From: Limnomonas spitsbergensis
Lineage: Eukaryota > Chlorophyta > Chlorophyceae > Chlamydomonadales
Assembly: GCA_037349105.1 (NCBI GenBank)
Contig: JAYJMM010000118.1
Location: 1,798,001 to 1,862,000, forward strand
Direction of reading: 5' to 3'
DNA length: 64,000 bases
Below the pieces are notes generated by a model that was not told the DNA's origin, did not search any database, and saw nothing but the letters and a program-made list of their open reading frames with translations. The stretch's first letter is position 1; each line of letters begins with the position of its first letter. This document shows positions 24,134-38,000 of this stretch, in pieces. The position numbers were made by a program, and so were the translations under genes.

Positions 24134-26799
24134 AAGGCCGGAAAGGCCAACGACACCGGCCTTTGGAGACTAACCCTCAATAATGCTCACAGCACAGTCC
24201 ACAAAAGCAAGTGCGTCCCACCCATGCTCAACGTCCCCTACCGCACCAAAGTCACACAAAGTCACATGTCAATATGATGAGAGGTGCACATCCATACAAA
24301 TTTTCGTGAGCACAAGTCAGTGACAGCCGGGGCGTGGCTCCTCGTTAACAAAAGAGGGCCAACGATTTCTGCTATCCCAGATTGCCAAATTACCGTGTCA
24401 ATCAAGTTATGGAATGAATTTATAGCGCTCACACAGTCCGTGCACCCTCTAAATACTATTTTTAGAGAACATGATGCGCTTACGGTAATCATGATCAATC
24501 GCATTGTACCTGAGGAACATGTCATCATCATGTGGTAAGACATTTAGGGATGGCGTCATTGCGCCTTGGCTATTTTTTGTTATGGGGAAAGAATGAAGAA
24601 TGATAGCGGAGCGTATGTACTAGGCATCAGCCCGTGGATGTTGTCATGCTTCCTCTCTCCCCCGGCTCTAGAAACCATGATGGGATGTAGCTTTATCTCT
24701 TTCTCGATGCCAAGGAGAGGGTGCACTCAACATTGAGAAGTGATTATTGCAAGTCAGCTGTTCTTGAGCCCTGTCCATGTCTGACTGGATGTTGTATAGC
24801 CGACGGAATCATGTACGTACCGGTATGGATGGATCTGATTGTCAATTGGGACTAGGCAACAAGTTAAGGTGAAATAACTTATTGAAGGCCTAGTATGAGT
24901 TTAAGGTTTCGCTAGTGGCCTCCTTACATTCCTAGTCAGTTTGGTTCCGATAATGCAAGTGTGGACGGGGAGATGAGAACTCACACCGCTCGGGCGTGCC
25001 ATTTATTTTCCAGACGTGGCCACATTGAAACCACAACATGATGGAGGGTGTCAAAGCTGCGATAGACTGAAATCGATGTCAAATACGTTAATTACAACTA
25101 ACAACAACATAAAGATGCTGGGATATCTGAAATTCCCCACCAACCAGCGGCACTACCGTACATGAAAATCCTGCAAAATCTGCCGTCGGATAGCAAAAAT
25201 TAACAAACAATACATTTGTATGTTGCGCCAATGAAACGGGATGTACGGTACACACTTTTGCTTTCTACTTCTATAAGAATAAGTGGGTCATCATGCCGGT
25301 TGCAACACCAAGGGCCAGTGTCATGCCATGATGGTCAACTAGATACGTCAACAGTTAACTACATAGGATAAAGGGACTAAAGGACTTAGTTTTGAGCTCC
25401 CTAGTTTTGACCTCCCAAACAGCATCCCACACGGAGTCACTGTTTCAGTTTTTGGTTGTCTCCAATGCCGGCGGCACGGTGCTGATGTAAGACCGCAACC
25501 CCGGAGGCCAAAATGCTTTATTCGTCGACGTACTAAACTTATCGTCCCCAACAGTTTGGTTCCTTGTCAGCTTGGTGAAGCACTTCCTCTCCCAGCCGCG
25601 GCATGGTAGATGTAACATGGCAAATAAGTGGTACAGGGGGGGAGAGACATTCCATTTCATTACCATTCGAGATTGACGAGCCAGACTCAGGTTATTAAGG
25701 TGGCTTAAGGGAGCGTCACAAAATGAATGTGTGGGATAATCTAGCCATCTTGGTGCCTTTAAATCAGTGGGTCATTTCTGTATAAATGGGTAACATATAT
25801 CTCAGCCTCACCTTTTGTTGATTCCCCATCAATTGTGCGAGGTGACGAGCTTGGCTGCCCCATGCACTCTGCTCATAGCATGCCTTCCACTCAGCTGTGC
25901 CAACACAAGTCGCCATCTCTGATGGCGAGGTACCAGCAGCCCCGTCATACCTGGCCCTCCGACGTCTGCAACTAGCTGGGCGCCTCCGGGCCCCAATAGT
26001 GTTGTGTGCGGCTCGGGACGCAGTTGTGTCGTGTGCCGCTCCTAGGGCCGTCACTGTGTTGTGTATGGTCGTCCGGGGGCGTGGATCCAGTGGAGTGAGA
26101 GAACCGCCCATCTTAGATATAGAAGCGGCATTTTTGTTTGCAAAATATGATTCCGGCGCCCTTCCCGTGCGTCCGTAGGCAGCTGTCGATGCGACGCATG
26201 CCGCACAATGCGTGATTGCGTGGGAAACTCGGAATACAAGGCAATTGCAGGGATGTTCTCAGAAATAAAAACAAATAGAGCTAGCTATGAAAAAGTGTTA
26301 TTGCAATCAATCGATTTGAAGTGTTGGGAAATGGCTTGCAAAGGATGAAGACCGATTCCTCTTTGCACGCGGGCTTCCATGCCCGGCCACGCGGGCTTCC
26401 TGCACCCGCGCTGTGTACTGTACCGCACTCCCAACTTCAGCGTCGACGGCGGGCCACTGGGCCGCGGCACCAAACTCCTTCGAAGTTGTTGTTCTTGATG
26501 TTGCTGTTGCTGCTGTTAATGTCGTAGTCAGCAGAACGTCAGCATGGCACAGATGGTGTTCTGATTGCATCTTTGTTATGCATATGGCATGATTATTACT
26601 GCTGGGTGGCTAAAGGAAAATCCGAAAATGTCATCGACTCAGTCGCAGCGCAGAATGTGCATTAACTTAGCGACAGCAAATCCACTGCGCCCGAAGTTCA
26701 GTACATACGAAATAAATTGTATGTACGCTTCTTTTGATCAAGGTCGGACTGACATGCGGGCAGTGAGTACGCAGCAAACCAGGTAGATGACATACACAG
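24134..26799. other. Unrecognised intergenic sequence
   Basis: No ORF here resembles a known family. A 9-bp inverted repeat AAAGGCCGG/CCGGCCTTT lies at about 24133-24163, right beside the E0 end. The 93-codon ORF at 25897-26178 is low-complexity Ala/Arg/Val and gives no motif. I see nothing else. Confidence 0.5.
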
Positions 26800-28599
26800 C
26801 CCGTTTCCGAATGACCCCGGAAAAGTTCCGGGGTCTTTCCGGGGTGAAACGGGCACCCCGGAAAAGTTCCGGGGTGCTTCGATGCCGTACATTTACCCTG
26901 GAAATCGTTTTTTCCCGGGGACCTCCCCCCCTCCCCGAAAAAATTCCGGGGTCTTTGCATTGTCCAGCTGGCACGATCCTTCGAAAGTTCGAATCGTCAC
27001 GTTGATATAGCGCGCGCAATCCCCGGTGGGCTCAGAGGTAATACACTGAGGGCCCAATTCCACGTGTGACCGGAACGCGGAAATGGCATGCCAGCTCACC
27101 CTCCCCAATTCCACCTGTTACCGGAATGGCACCGGAACGCCAGCGTGGCGCCAGCGCGGCTCTGCCGTACCCGTTAAGTGCCATATTTTGCATCGCTCCT
27201 ATTTTGGGCAATGCAAAAATACTTCGCATCAACGCTCCGATAGCGTGGACAACTTCGTCCTCATCTTCAAATTTCCATTGCCGTCATCTTTCTTTCGCTC
27301 TGAATATTCCTTTTCGCCCGTTCCTGCTGCCACAAGGCGTCATGTGACCGACGCATATCCTTTACATGAGCCTCATTTGAGTCTTTCCCGCGTAGATGTT
27401 GGCACGGATCTGGCCAACCCATTGGCGAATGTCGACGTGTGCCCCTTAGTAGTCCGTCCGATCGCATGGGCTATCGTTTAGCAGCGGCCTGAATTTGCTA
27501 CACCCAACTTCGACAGTGCCAGGGCACCCCTGGCTGCACGTACCTTGCAACTCGACATTTTGTCAAGCAGGACTATCATACTTAGCGAGACAAGTAGACA
27601 GAGCACTCTACATACACGAAGCGATAAGGCAAGTGCTTGACAGGCTGTTCACTAAAAAGATGTTGTCTCAGCCGTACTCGAACACATTCCGGATACAAGT
27701 GGAATTGCGTTTCAAGTTTTTTCTGCCAGCGTGGCTGAAGCCTCGCCCAACCAGATAAACCGCCACCGGAACGTGCTCCGTCGAGCGCCCTAGTGGAATG
27801 GGGACCGATTGGCAGTTCATCCTGACTAGAACAGTGCCCGATCGATGTGAGGTGGTCAGAAATTGAACGTGTAGTTGTGGTACCTTATTGTGAAGTGCCT
27901 AGGCATTATTTATTAGCCTAGTGGTACGAAGCTGGTGGTAACCAAACCCCAAAGTTGAGAGATCAAACCCGCCACACGATCTTCTCCCTCCCCCAGTTTT
28001 GATCATTGGGTTCCATGTTCCTACTTCACCACATAGTCTGAGGGTGGCATAGATGCACCATGGTCATGGCTGTGCATGGTAGCTTGACATGAGTAAAGCC
28101 ATTCTTTATCAGCTCCACGTGGCCTAGCGTGGGAATATGGGCCGTTTTCACCCCCCTAGACAATAATTAATTGAAGATCGCGGATTTCAACAGTGCAAGA
28201 CAAAACGAATTTCCGATCTATTCATACACTACAAAATTTGAATCGGTGGCGCAACATAAATTTGTTGTGCATGCATCATTGTCAGAAGCCATATCTTGTG
28301 GTATGAAAAAAAATGCCAAAAGTTCATCGACAGTTGTTTGCGCAAGTAATTAGGCACCGGCAGTTGTTTCGTTTGGCAGAGCTTCCCAGGCTTCGTACCA
28401 TTGTTTGGTCGCAACTGCCCGTACTGCCCTAGAGCCCATCGCCGCACGATAACGTACTCTGTTAACATATCATGGTTTACCGTGGTTTAGCTGATTTCTC
28501 CTGGACTTTGGCATGGTAATCGTGTGATATACTGCTTTTGCATCACCGACTGGCAACATATCCCATTGTAGTAAGATGGACAGCGAGAAGTACATAATA

Positions 28600-29365
28600 T
28601 AATAGAAGAAGGCATAAATGAAGAAAACATGATTTTTAGGATGTCAAGATAAATATGACTTTAACAGGTGAATGCAAGAGATGAGTGAGAGGCACAAATG
28701 TGTTAAGGAAGTGGGCGTTTTCAGGCTTCATTAGGAGAGCATGTTATGAGAGAGAGGATTGCGAAGTTAACAGATACGAACGTAGCAAAGAAACAATAAG
28801 GAAGGGAAGAAATGATTTTCAAAACCCAACTTCGGTCAAAGAGGAGGGGATGAGACAGACTAACATAATAAAAAAACAGAAAATTGAGGCAACACAGAAT
28901 GCAACGAAGATAAGAGAATGAGTGGTGGAAAATAAATTGAAGAAGGCAAACATAGATGCGAAGGACAAAAGAAGAGTGAGCAAATCAAATAAAAGGATAG
29001 GGAAATCACAGGGAATGGAAAAGGGAACATAACGGAGTAGAAAATGGGTGGAAGAGAGAATTGAAGGTAGAAAAGGAGGAGTAGTGAGGGTGGGAAAGAA
29101 AAGGAGAGGTGTAGTGAGGTGGAAAAGGGAGGAGAAACACTGTGGGCTTCTGCACTCAAGGTTTCCATATAGAAAAGGAGAGGAGTCGTGAGGGTAGGTC
29201 TGAAAATGAGTGAAGGTAGAAAAGGGAGGAGAGACACTCTGGTCTTCCGCACTCGCGGTTTCCATGTTGAAAAGGAGAGGAACAATAACCGGGTAGAAAA
29301 GAAAAGGAGTATGAAGGTAGAAAAGGAGAGACACTCTGGGCTTCCGCACTCAAGTTTCCATATTG
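28600..29365. repeat. Purine-rich tract with about 100-bp degenerate tandem units
   Basis: The plus strand is strongly A/G-biased for some 750 bp. From 29130 three units share GAGACACTCTGGGCTTCCGC, ACTC, GGTTTCCAT and GAAAAGGAGAGG (near 29132, 29234 and 29328). The Ser/Pro/Phe-rich minus-strand ORFs across it are by-products of this composition. Confidence 0.7.
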
Positions 29366-29839
29366 AGCAATTAACTTTTCGAGGCAAAGCTCACAACATT
29401 CAATGGCATTAGCGCCTCAGCAGCCATATTATGGCAGAACTTTGAGCTGGTTCCTCATCGTGTTGAAAGAAAGATGAGGCGTTCAGACATGGGAGTTTCA
29501 CCAAAATATCTATGCAATGGGCCAACTTGCGTCTGGCATGCCCCACTTGTTGAGGCATTCATTGCAACCTTGTTCAACCAAGGGCAGCATGGGAGCATGA
29601 AGCCGCCTCTGGTTCCTCGACATGCTGAAAGAAGTGTCATTTATACATGGTTATCGCACTAAAAAACTACCGGTGCGCAATGCATACACGATGGAATCCT
29701 AAAATCTCCCGATACCTAAATCTACCGGTGCTCCCACTTTTACCTGGCCTGCCCCGCACGTTGGGGCATTCGATGCAACCTTGCTCAACGCGCACACATG
29801 GAGGAGAGGCAAAATGCCAAATCACAGGCCATTCCGCAC

Positions 29840-30900
29840 CTTCGGCCTTCCCTCAACCGGTGGAACAGCTAGCAGTGAATGAGGCTTGTCCACTTGAAGT
29901 CATGTTTTAGTAAGATCATGCTTGAGTCAGCAGAAAAGTGCAAGCAAGGCCAACATGCCCAATCGCAAGCCATTACGCAGCCATGACGCAGGCAACAGCC
30001 ATTAAAGCCATTACGCACCTTGTGCCCTTCCTCGGCCGTTGGGGCAGCGCCCGTTGAATCAGGCTCATCCGCCTGAAGAACATAAATTGAGAGGAGCCAT
30101 GACAACATGCCCAATCGTTCGCCAAAGAGCAGGCAAATGACCATTAGGATTACAGCCCAAATCGCACCTGAAGGCCACGAACAGATTAACCAGGCAATCA
30201 CACAAGGGTCATAGAGTCCTTACGCCAAACACTAGCACGGTCTGTAGCAAGACCGGTTCGATCTGTCGCCAAGTCAAGCAACTATGGAAACAGTGAAGAG
30301 AGGCCGCTGTCATTGGACAATCAGGAAAAAAGAAGAGGCAATCCGTAGGTGCGCACCTGCGACTCTGAGGCAATCGCGACAGCTGCAGGGGCAGCGGACA
30401 TTGAAGCATCCGCAGTAGCAGGCTCCTGGGCGAAAGAACAGGGCGCAGATGAATAAGGAGCTGAAGAAGACGATTGTGCAAAGGCAAATACCGTTGGGGC
30501 TGGCTTGGGCTTCTTGGAATAAGCCGCAGGCCAGGCAAGGTCTGCGGCAGGAAGTGCCTGGAAAGAAAAACAACAACAATCAAATAAATTGAACACGACC
30601 AGGGCTGAATACAAAACACACCTTCTTGGCGCGTTGCTCGTCGACGCCGTGCACCTGCAGGCATAAGACAGCAGGTGGGTTACTCATCGTTGGATCCAAC
30701 AAATTACCGTCCTTGTCGAAGAATGCTTCCATAGAAACGGACAGCACTGAACTATGAATGCTGTCACGCTCGTAATGATGGCTCGCATGGTCCACAAACC
30801 ATATGCCGTACAGATGGGGTGGATACGCTGGGAGAAGCCGATCCGACGGCTCGGAACGCTATCCAGTGTAGTAACCCGGCCCATCTGTGTGGCTCAGAAC
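29840..30900 (-). CDS. Possible spliced minus-strand gene of unknown function
   Basis: Several short open blocks are bounded by good splice signals on the minus strand. One reads HLYGIWFVDHASHHYERDSI then MEAFFDKDG (about 30700-30830). Another, HGVDEQRAKK, ends AAG|GTGTGT (about 30620). The next starts CCAG|GCACTTCCT and codes ALPAADLAWPAAYSKKPKPA through AIASESQ|GTGCGC (30347-30558), phase 0 at both ends. A 54-bp block (ADEPDSTGAAPTAEEGHK) lies at about 30016-30070 and a diverged copy near 29855-29910. The protein is Ala/Ser/Pro-rich and not recognised. Exon chaining is my inference. Confidence 0.35.
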
Positions 30901-31648
30901 GCTTTTCCAGTGTAGTAACCCAGAAGCCTGAATAGTAATCCAGAAGCTGTCTCCAGTTTCCCCGCCGCTTGCAGTCGAGGACCCTCGTTTGGAAACCCGG
31001 TAATGTTCCCGTTGGCCTGTTTGCCGTGGAAGCTGGTGATAAAACCGAAGGTTACTTTAGTCGCACTTAATAATATAGATGTGTGCGGTTCGGACCCTGC
31101 CAAGGTTCATTTCATACCGTGTTTCAGGTGTACGGTAAGCGGGGAAAACGCCTGGCGCTTCGTTGAATGTGCCCCGCAGAATGTCGCGAGCGGGCTTTCC
31201 TTGGTAGGATATAACTGCTGTGGGTCGGACGGTCTCACTGCTTCGGCGGAGGAGTAGTCTTTCTTTCTTTGTATAGCGCGCGCATTGCTGTAGTTTCTTT
31301 ACATGGTTCATCTGGGCGACGTTGTGTGGACAGGGTGTAGGGGAGGTGATCGTTGCGACGATATTGTGGCCGATCAAAGGCAAAGGACACATCAGTGAGG
31401 CTCAAGATGCGCAGTTTGTAACGAATGGGTTTGAAGAGCAGCTTCGCAAATCATGCCTATCCTCTTGCTCGGCAGTGGAGCTCGGGAAGTTCAAATGTGC
31501 GCGCCTCAAGCCGTACAAAAAAGGGAGTCGCTAGATTCTGTCTCATGACGCGGTCTCGTGAGGTCAGTCGGAAACGACCACCCCGGAATTTTTTCGAGGT
31601 CCATAGATCGATTTGCCTTGTTTTTTTCCGGGGTCAGTCGGAAACGGG

Positions 31649-33131
31649 ATGACAGTCGACTGACGACTCTCGCTTGTCAGTCGTCAGACCAGTCTCGCTT
31701 GTGTGTTTTAAATATTGTCTGGCGTTTAGTTTGCTCTTTCCCTCTTTTCGCTGCCATGCAGCGTAAGCTTACTGAGATATGTTAGCTCCTATGTAGTGGC
31801 AGGCATGTCATGCATGCTTTGAGGTAGGGGCACGTACGTTTTGTTGTTTTGCCCCTACATCAGCTGTTTGTCTTAGCATGTTCTTGCTGTTTGCTGCCTA
31901 GTACCACTGAGGATAAGTGGGCCATTCGCCTGGCATGCTGGATTCGTAACTAATGCTTACGGTAATGAGGGTCTGAGGGACATGGCTGATTGGCTGATGG
32001 CTAATCTATAATATCTAATCTGATCTATAATATCTAATCTATAAGATCTAATCTACTATTAAGATATGGCTGTTTAATCTGGCGTTCCTGCCTGCACTTC
32101 ATCTTATTCATGTCCAGCAGGCATATGAAGTTCAGGTCATAAGTATCACGGCTCATAGTTGTTACTCAGATAACGTTTCTGTTTCACTTCATAATTTGAG
32201 CGATTTTCGGATTCAAGTCCTAGGCAACGGACTGTAAATTATGTGAAATCTGAACAAGGCGGATGCGGCCATGAGCTGTGTTGTTTCCTGAATTCTTGGA
32301 GAAGGCGCATGGTTCTTATTGACATGCCAGCCGTGCGACGGGATACAATTAATAATCTTTGTACTCTTGTACCCTGCTAAAATTCAGAATTGGTTTATGA
32401 TCTGAAGCCTCCCTCGGTGACTGCTTCTCCCGATTGTGCGGATGGAAACCAAAGTGTATATATTGACTGCAATACGCACCAGCCAACACACCAGTTTGGC
32501 CACCTGACGTTGGTGGGTCTCTATGCAGCCGCCACTAGGCCCATGTGGACCAAGCCTTGACCGATATACTTCCCGTACTCCCTGACCTGAGCTTCAGCAA
32601 TACTGCAACAGGGCTTGTTGCATGCACCAGGCCTTCTCCGCACGACGGCGGCAGCACGTGATGTACCTGATGCAACCCTAAATAAACAGTTTTAAGCGTT
32701 TTACACAGTGGACATATTTTTGGTGGGTACCGTAAAACGGGATAGGGTCTGCGCACCCCTGTTGAGAACTATATCAACTTCGCCGCGGAGGCAAAAAGGA
32801 CCTTACTCCGCGCACCCGCAGCTAAATGTTTTGGATATTTTGCGCCGGAAACATCACTCCGCGCACCTCCCAAAACAGTTGTTAATTATTATTCTGTCGC
32901 GCACCAATCCATGCACCTCCAAAAATAAAAAATAAAGTAACATTACTTTTGAATGGAGACCTGGAGACTATGGAGACCTGTCATTTAATTAATCAATTGC
33001 TTAAAGCAATCTTGAAAAATATTAAGTGCCCAAAACCAAAGTGCCACCAAGCGAGCCACCAAGCAAAATATATTAATTGCTAATCCACGCACCTTCAAAA
33101 ACAATTAATTAAATGCAGAGTCAAACCGGTC
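31649..33131. other. AT-rich intergenic sequence
   Basis: Includes a short ATCTAATCTATA-type tandem stretch at about 32003-32060 and scattered GCGCACC repeats at 32740-33100. No credible ORF or RNA gene was seen. Confidence 0.5.
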
Positions 33132-33651
33132 TTACAGTACACCATAATTCCAGATGCCGTAGGAGATGGCGATGGGAGCATGCATGTGCAGTACGCCATT
33201 CCCTTTGCACGTCGCTACTTCGAGTTTATCTGTTGCGCATGAGTCTTCCTTGCAGCCCATGCCATTGATGTCACACCTATGCATGATTGCCGTCTCATGA
33301 ACCATCATCCCCTTTCGAGATGGAACCTTTTGAATGAGCCATATTCGACCCGTCATGCACCACCAACGTAGACAATGGTGAGTGATCGAATGCACCGCCG
33401 GTGATGTGCGTTGTCAGCTCATCATGGCGAGCACAGTCCCTCAGAGAGTTTGAGTCGCTGTTGCCATTACTCGAGACAAGGTACTGAATACGGATAGCCC
33501 ACGGAGGCTGAATACTTATTACCGTGCAAGCCGTCCATTCGAATATCTGATCCCTAGCATTTGGGCAGGGATATGAACCATTGGAGTTAACACAGTCGCA
33601 ACACTGATGCACACCGGAAATGGCTACATGATTTTTCGTAAACTCTTGCAT
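33132..33651 (-). CDS. Candidate cysteine-containing protein, frameshifted, unknown
   Basis: Two overlapping minus-strand ORFs (33295-33651 and 33132-33395) read as one sensible protein if a single-base shift is allowed near 33313. The first part has CCDCVNSNGSYPCPNARD and SIQPPWAIRIQYLVSSNG. The second has MHRCDINGMGCKEDSCATDK and MHAPIAISYGIWNYG. Paired cysteines suggest a secreted or redox-exposed protein, but no family is recognised and it may be chance. The shift lies by a short C run. Confidence 0.3.
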
Positions 33652-35020
33652 CAGAATGGCTCAGTCGAGATGGGAAGGACATGGAAAAATGTCTGATGAG
33701 AAGTGGTTAAACACTATCGAGCCGAGCGAAATCACCTCAAAATTAAAAAACAGTGGCGAATGCCATACTGCCATTACCCTCCCGCATTACATCTACAGTC
33801 GATATGGGAGGCCCATGGTGCTATGCAACAAATGATGCTCCCATGTCAGGGATCATGGTGAACTTCTGGTAAATAAATGCAAAACCACCACTACGGTATC
33901 TCCACGCACTACCTAGCTGGCTCGCTCTATCGTCGATACCAGAGGTGGTGGCCCAGGCAGGTGCTATGCAAACACAAATGTGCTACACAATGCTCACATG
34001 TCCGGGATCATGGGGTACCGGTAATCTGTTTAGAACGGTGCATACCTGCTGGGCCCTGCTGAACGCTCGGCCGCATGGGGCTGGTAGGGAATGACTACGG
34101 TAGTAAGCTCAATTCCGGGTACCATGCACAGCCAGGACCATGGTGCAGCCTTGCCACCCTCCTATGTGAGGGGGTAGGAACATGGAATTTGGTGGGCTAA
34201 ACAGGGGGAGAGAGAAGATGAAGTGGCGTATTCTATCTCTCAACCGTTGGGTATGGATGGGGCGATCTGTGTCATGCATATACTCATGGAGGAGGCAGCG
34301 TCTTGAGGCGAACTGGCAACCCTGTACGGCGTTCACGCCATCCAGGGGTTCACGCTGCTGATATTGGATGACCTTCACGGAGACGAAAGGCACTGCGTCA
34401 TCAATCATCAGTCATTACAGTGCGACAAAGTAATGAATGACTCAGCATGCATGCATCCCAACCACGCACGTGATGGCCCCAATGAAGGTGCCCACCGAAT
34501 CTAACACCCCGAATACACTACCGCGATCCTGAGGTTGGCTCACAGAACTTGCGTGCGAAGGACAGACCGTAGAAGGAAACGCCACCCGTTGTCGTCCTGC
34601 GCTACTCATCGCTGTGTCAACGCACGCCAACTGCGTCTTGTCACTAGGACGGCAGGCTGACGGCGCGTTCCACCCCTGGCCCTCGCTCCCACATGGTACC
34701 GGCACCCCTACGTCACCTATAGAGACCTCTCTCGCCACCCCATTGAGAGTGTTGTCACCTGATCAGCTAAGTGCCCAGCGGAAACGTCAGAAGAGGCTGT
34801 TGGTTGGATACTCAGAGGCAAGTCTCGCTCCAGCACACAGCAAGAGTGAGCGGAACGGAAGAAGTCGCGTCTATCGGCGGCGAGAACCTACTAGGATGTG
34901 CTGGCACCGCACGGCCTTCATCAACCTCAACATTACAGCAGTCTCGGGTGTTTAAACGTTTTGCTTGAGGGGGAGACCCCTCCGACGGTGACCCTGCCTT
35001 ACCTCCCCCGACTTCGTCGT
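33652..35020. other. Upstream region of the AMT gene
   Basis: Contains an imperfect direct repeat of about 60 bp built around GGTGCTATGCAA and CATGTC-GGGATCATGG (33818-33866 and 33959-34014). A 113-codon plus-strand ORF at 34614-34955 is arginine/serine-rich and unrecognised. The promoter of the AMT gene must lie near the right edge, but I see no decisive element. Confidence 0.4.
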
Positions 35021-38000
35021 ATGACCAGCATGGCGTCATCCCCTCCGGTAGAAACGTCAGACGCGGGCATGGTCCGGCAATCGGACATCGTGCTCATCTA
35101 TGGGTGAGGCCTCTAGTCAGCAGCACTACACAATGCTGCCCCTCCCATCTGTTGCTGAGTGATTACATTGGTGCACCTCCAACGCCCTGCCTGCTGGCAT
35201 GGATCCATCTCCATCGTCGGGCCTGCTGCATGCAACGGCATGCATGTTCAGTCCTTCAGCGCCCAGCCTGCAATGAATCATATACCATGTACTATGCAAC
35301 ATGCACCAACTTAAGTCCTTTGCATGCGCGCATGGGTTCTGAAGCACGCATTACTGTTTTTCTCTCATCTGTTATCCATTCCCACCCCTACCTGGCTGCA
35401 TGCCTCACGCCTGATACTGTTATTGAACCCCACCTGCCAGATTTCTCGTGTTCTTTATGCAACTGGGATTTATATCTTTGGAGCTCGGCTATGGCAGGTC
35501 CAAGAATGTCAGGTGCGGTTATATAGGAGTGTATGATTTCCTTGCCTTGCCTTGCATGCATGAGGGCTGTTTTGTTCTTAACCCACATAAGATCATGAGC
35601 GCTAGCTGGTTGTGCATGCTCAGGGTGCATCTGCATCAGTGCTGTGACATAGCGCCATAATTCAGAAATGTTGTAGGAAATTACGAGTAAAAGTAGCTGA
35701 ATACGGGTAAACGTAGCTGAATTTGCCTTGAAATTATGGTGACTTAAAACAGCTCTGTAATTCAGCCATCGTAAGGACCATACTTGGCACAGCACTGATC
35801 TGCATGCCTCGAACGTTCATGCACTTGTGCACTGTAGTGTGCTTGCATGCCTCCCACATCATCTGTCCAAGAGCATCAGAGTTGTTGTTGCTCCTCTTGT
35901 AACGTGAATGTGAGCTGGACATGTGCGCATGCCCGCAGGAACATCCTGCTGAAGAATATCGTGGATATACTGCTGTGCGCACTATGCTGGTGGCTCGTTG
36001 GGTACGGGATCGAAAACGGAAAATCAGAGGGTGGCTTCATTGGGTACGATGATTTAGAGTTCCTGATGTGGCTCATGTTCCATTTATTCCGTCTCTCACC
36101 CCTGCTGGCAATAAGTTCGACACACACACACACACACACACACGTACACACTGTCCCTCTTCTCAGGTCGACGTACTTTGCGGGAGGGGATGAAGGAGAC
36201 TGGCCCAAGTCCTGGTTCTTCACTTTCAGCTTTGTGCTGGCAACTGTGTCTATCGTGGGGGGCTGCTTAGCTGAGCGTACACACCTTCTGGCTTACCCAA
36301 TATTCACGGTGAGCCTCTGTCCACGCAACCCCATCTTCACTCTGCATGGACACGGATCCAAAACTTCAGTTTCGCTCTTCACCCGGGCCATTTTTTTCTT
36401 GAGCTTCAGCTTTCGCTGCTGGCGTTGCTTGTTTTGCACTGACCGTCTGGCCCTTTCGAAATAGGCCATGTTAGATGCAGGTGGAGATAGGTGCTGTTGC
36501 AATGATAATGCTGCATTTCAGTATCTGTGTACATTTATGTTTCTGATCACGAAGGACCTAAGGCTCCTCTCATCATGCCCCTGTCTGGTGCAGTGGTGCT
36601 TACTTTTTGCTGTACATGTGAGGGGTGAGACTGCTTCCATGCCTCTCACAGCTCCGAAACCTGTTCTGCACCCACGCACCTGGTTCCCGTGGTGACCATC
36701 AGGTGGTTATGACTGTGTGGGTGCATCCTACTGTTGGCTTCTGGGCGTGGAGCACTGAATCTTGGCTGCAGCATGTAACTGAGTGCCACTTCTTGGACTT
36801 TGCCGGCGGCACCGTGGTACACTTAGTGGGTGAGTGATGGTCTGCTGTGCAGGCAGGTGCGTAGTGAGGGGCGTATGGTGTACGTTACAGAGTGTATCTA
36901 GCTGCACTTGGTCAGCGGCACAATGGCTCACTACGTGGGTGAGTGAAGGGGGGAGGCATGGGCACAGTGAGGGAAAGGGGCTGTGTGGTATGGTGGGTTG
37001 ATGTGTGCAGGGGGCAGGCATGGCTGCATGGGCACGGTGATGGCAAGGGGCAGTGGGCAATGCTTGGGTGAGTACTTCTGTAAGGCTTATTCATGGCTTT
37101 TAAACTGAAGGGGAGTTTGTCAATTTCGGCCTTGTACACCCTCTGCCATGCTGTTGGCCAAGCATCACGATGAACACCAGGCATTGCCCAACCTGGCTGT
37201 CTAGCTTTGGTGCGCGTAAATCCTTTACAATCTCTGACTGTATAAACTCTGGAACCTGTATAGTCCACATCTGGATATATGAACTTTTGCATGTCAACAT
37301 CTCTATGCGAGCACGATAAGCTGCAGACCCTGACGGAGGGTCTCTGGCCTCATGGACAGGCTTATGAACAAACTATTTTTTGCTACCCCCATTACCTTGT
37401 ATTGCAGGTGGTTGCATGGGTCTTGTGGGTGCTGTATTGTGTGGTCCCAGGCTGGGGCGTTTTGAGGACGGGCGGCCCAAGGCGATGCCTGGTCACGACA
37501 TCTCATCAGTGGCCATTGGAACCATGTTCTTGTGGTTCGGATGGTGGGTGGGGGGCTGATACACGTGATGGGTTGGTGGGCATGTGAGGCTGCTGGGTAG
37601 GAGCTGATGCATTAGGCTAGTGGGGCAACGAGGAGGGTGTGTGAGTAGCTAGTGGGCATATATGGATATCGTGCATGGAATGCCATGCCGAGTGTGTAAG
37701 ATTGCATTTGAATTCAGACAGGAAGAAGGGGACTTGCGCGAGTGCTGGAATCCAGTTTCTTTGTAGGGCAGGATGTAAAGGATGTGGGTGTATGCAGAGA
37801 CCTGACCTGTGTGTGGGGGACAGCAGGTAATGGCTGTATTGCTGCCCTGCAGCTGAGTGATGGATGCATCGCTGTCTAGCATCCAAGCATGCATTCTATG
37901 TCTGTTGGCCGAGCCCCTGAGCTCCCTCTGGTGGCCGCGCCAGTTGCGACGCACTCCTGCAGGTTTGGGTCGAGCGGCGGTTTACTACATGGCCTTGCAT

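Larger units (their letters stand above)
26800..31648. other. Interval bounded by inverted CCGGAA-rich motifs
   Basis: The left edge reads CCCGTTTCCGAATGACCCCG from 26800 and the right edge, on the minus strand from 31648, reads CCCGTTTCCGACTGACCCCG; both continue GAAAA. Inside both edges are CCCCGGAA...TTCCGGGG palindromes (26815-26875). A second, inner copy of GGTCAGTCGGAAACG is at 31562-31576. No clear target duplication flanks the pair and no transposase was found, so this may be two separate copies of a small repeat. Confidence 0.35.

Noticed and set aside
28819..29387. Two minus-strand ORFs of about 175 codons
   Set aside because: They are Ser/Phe/Pro/Leu low-complexity readings of the purine-rich repeat tract.
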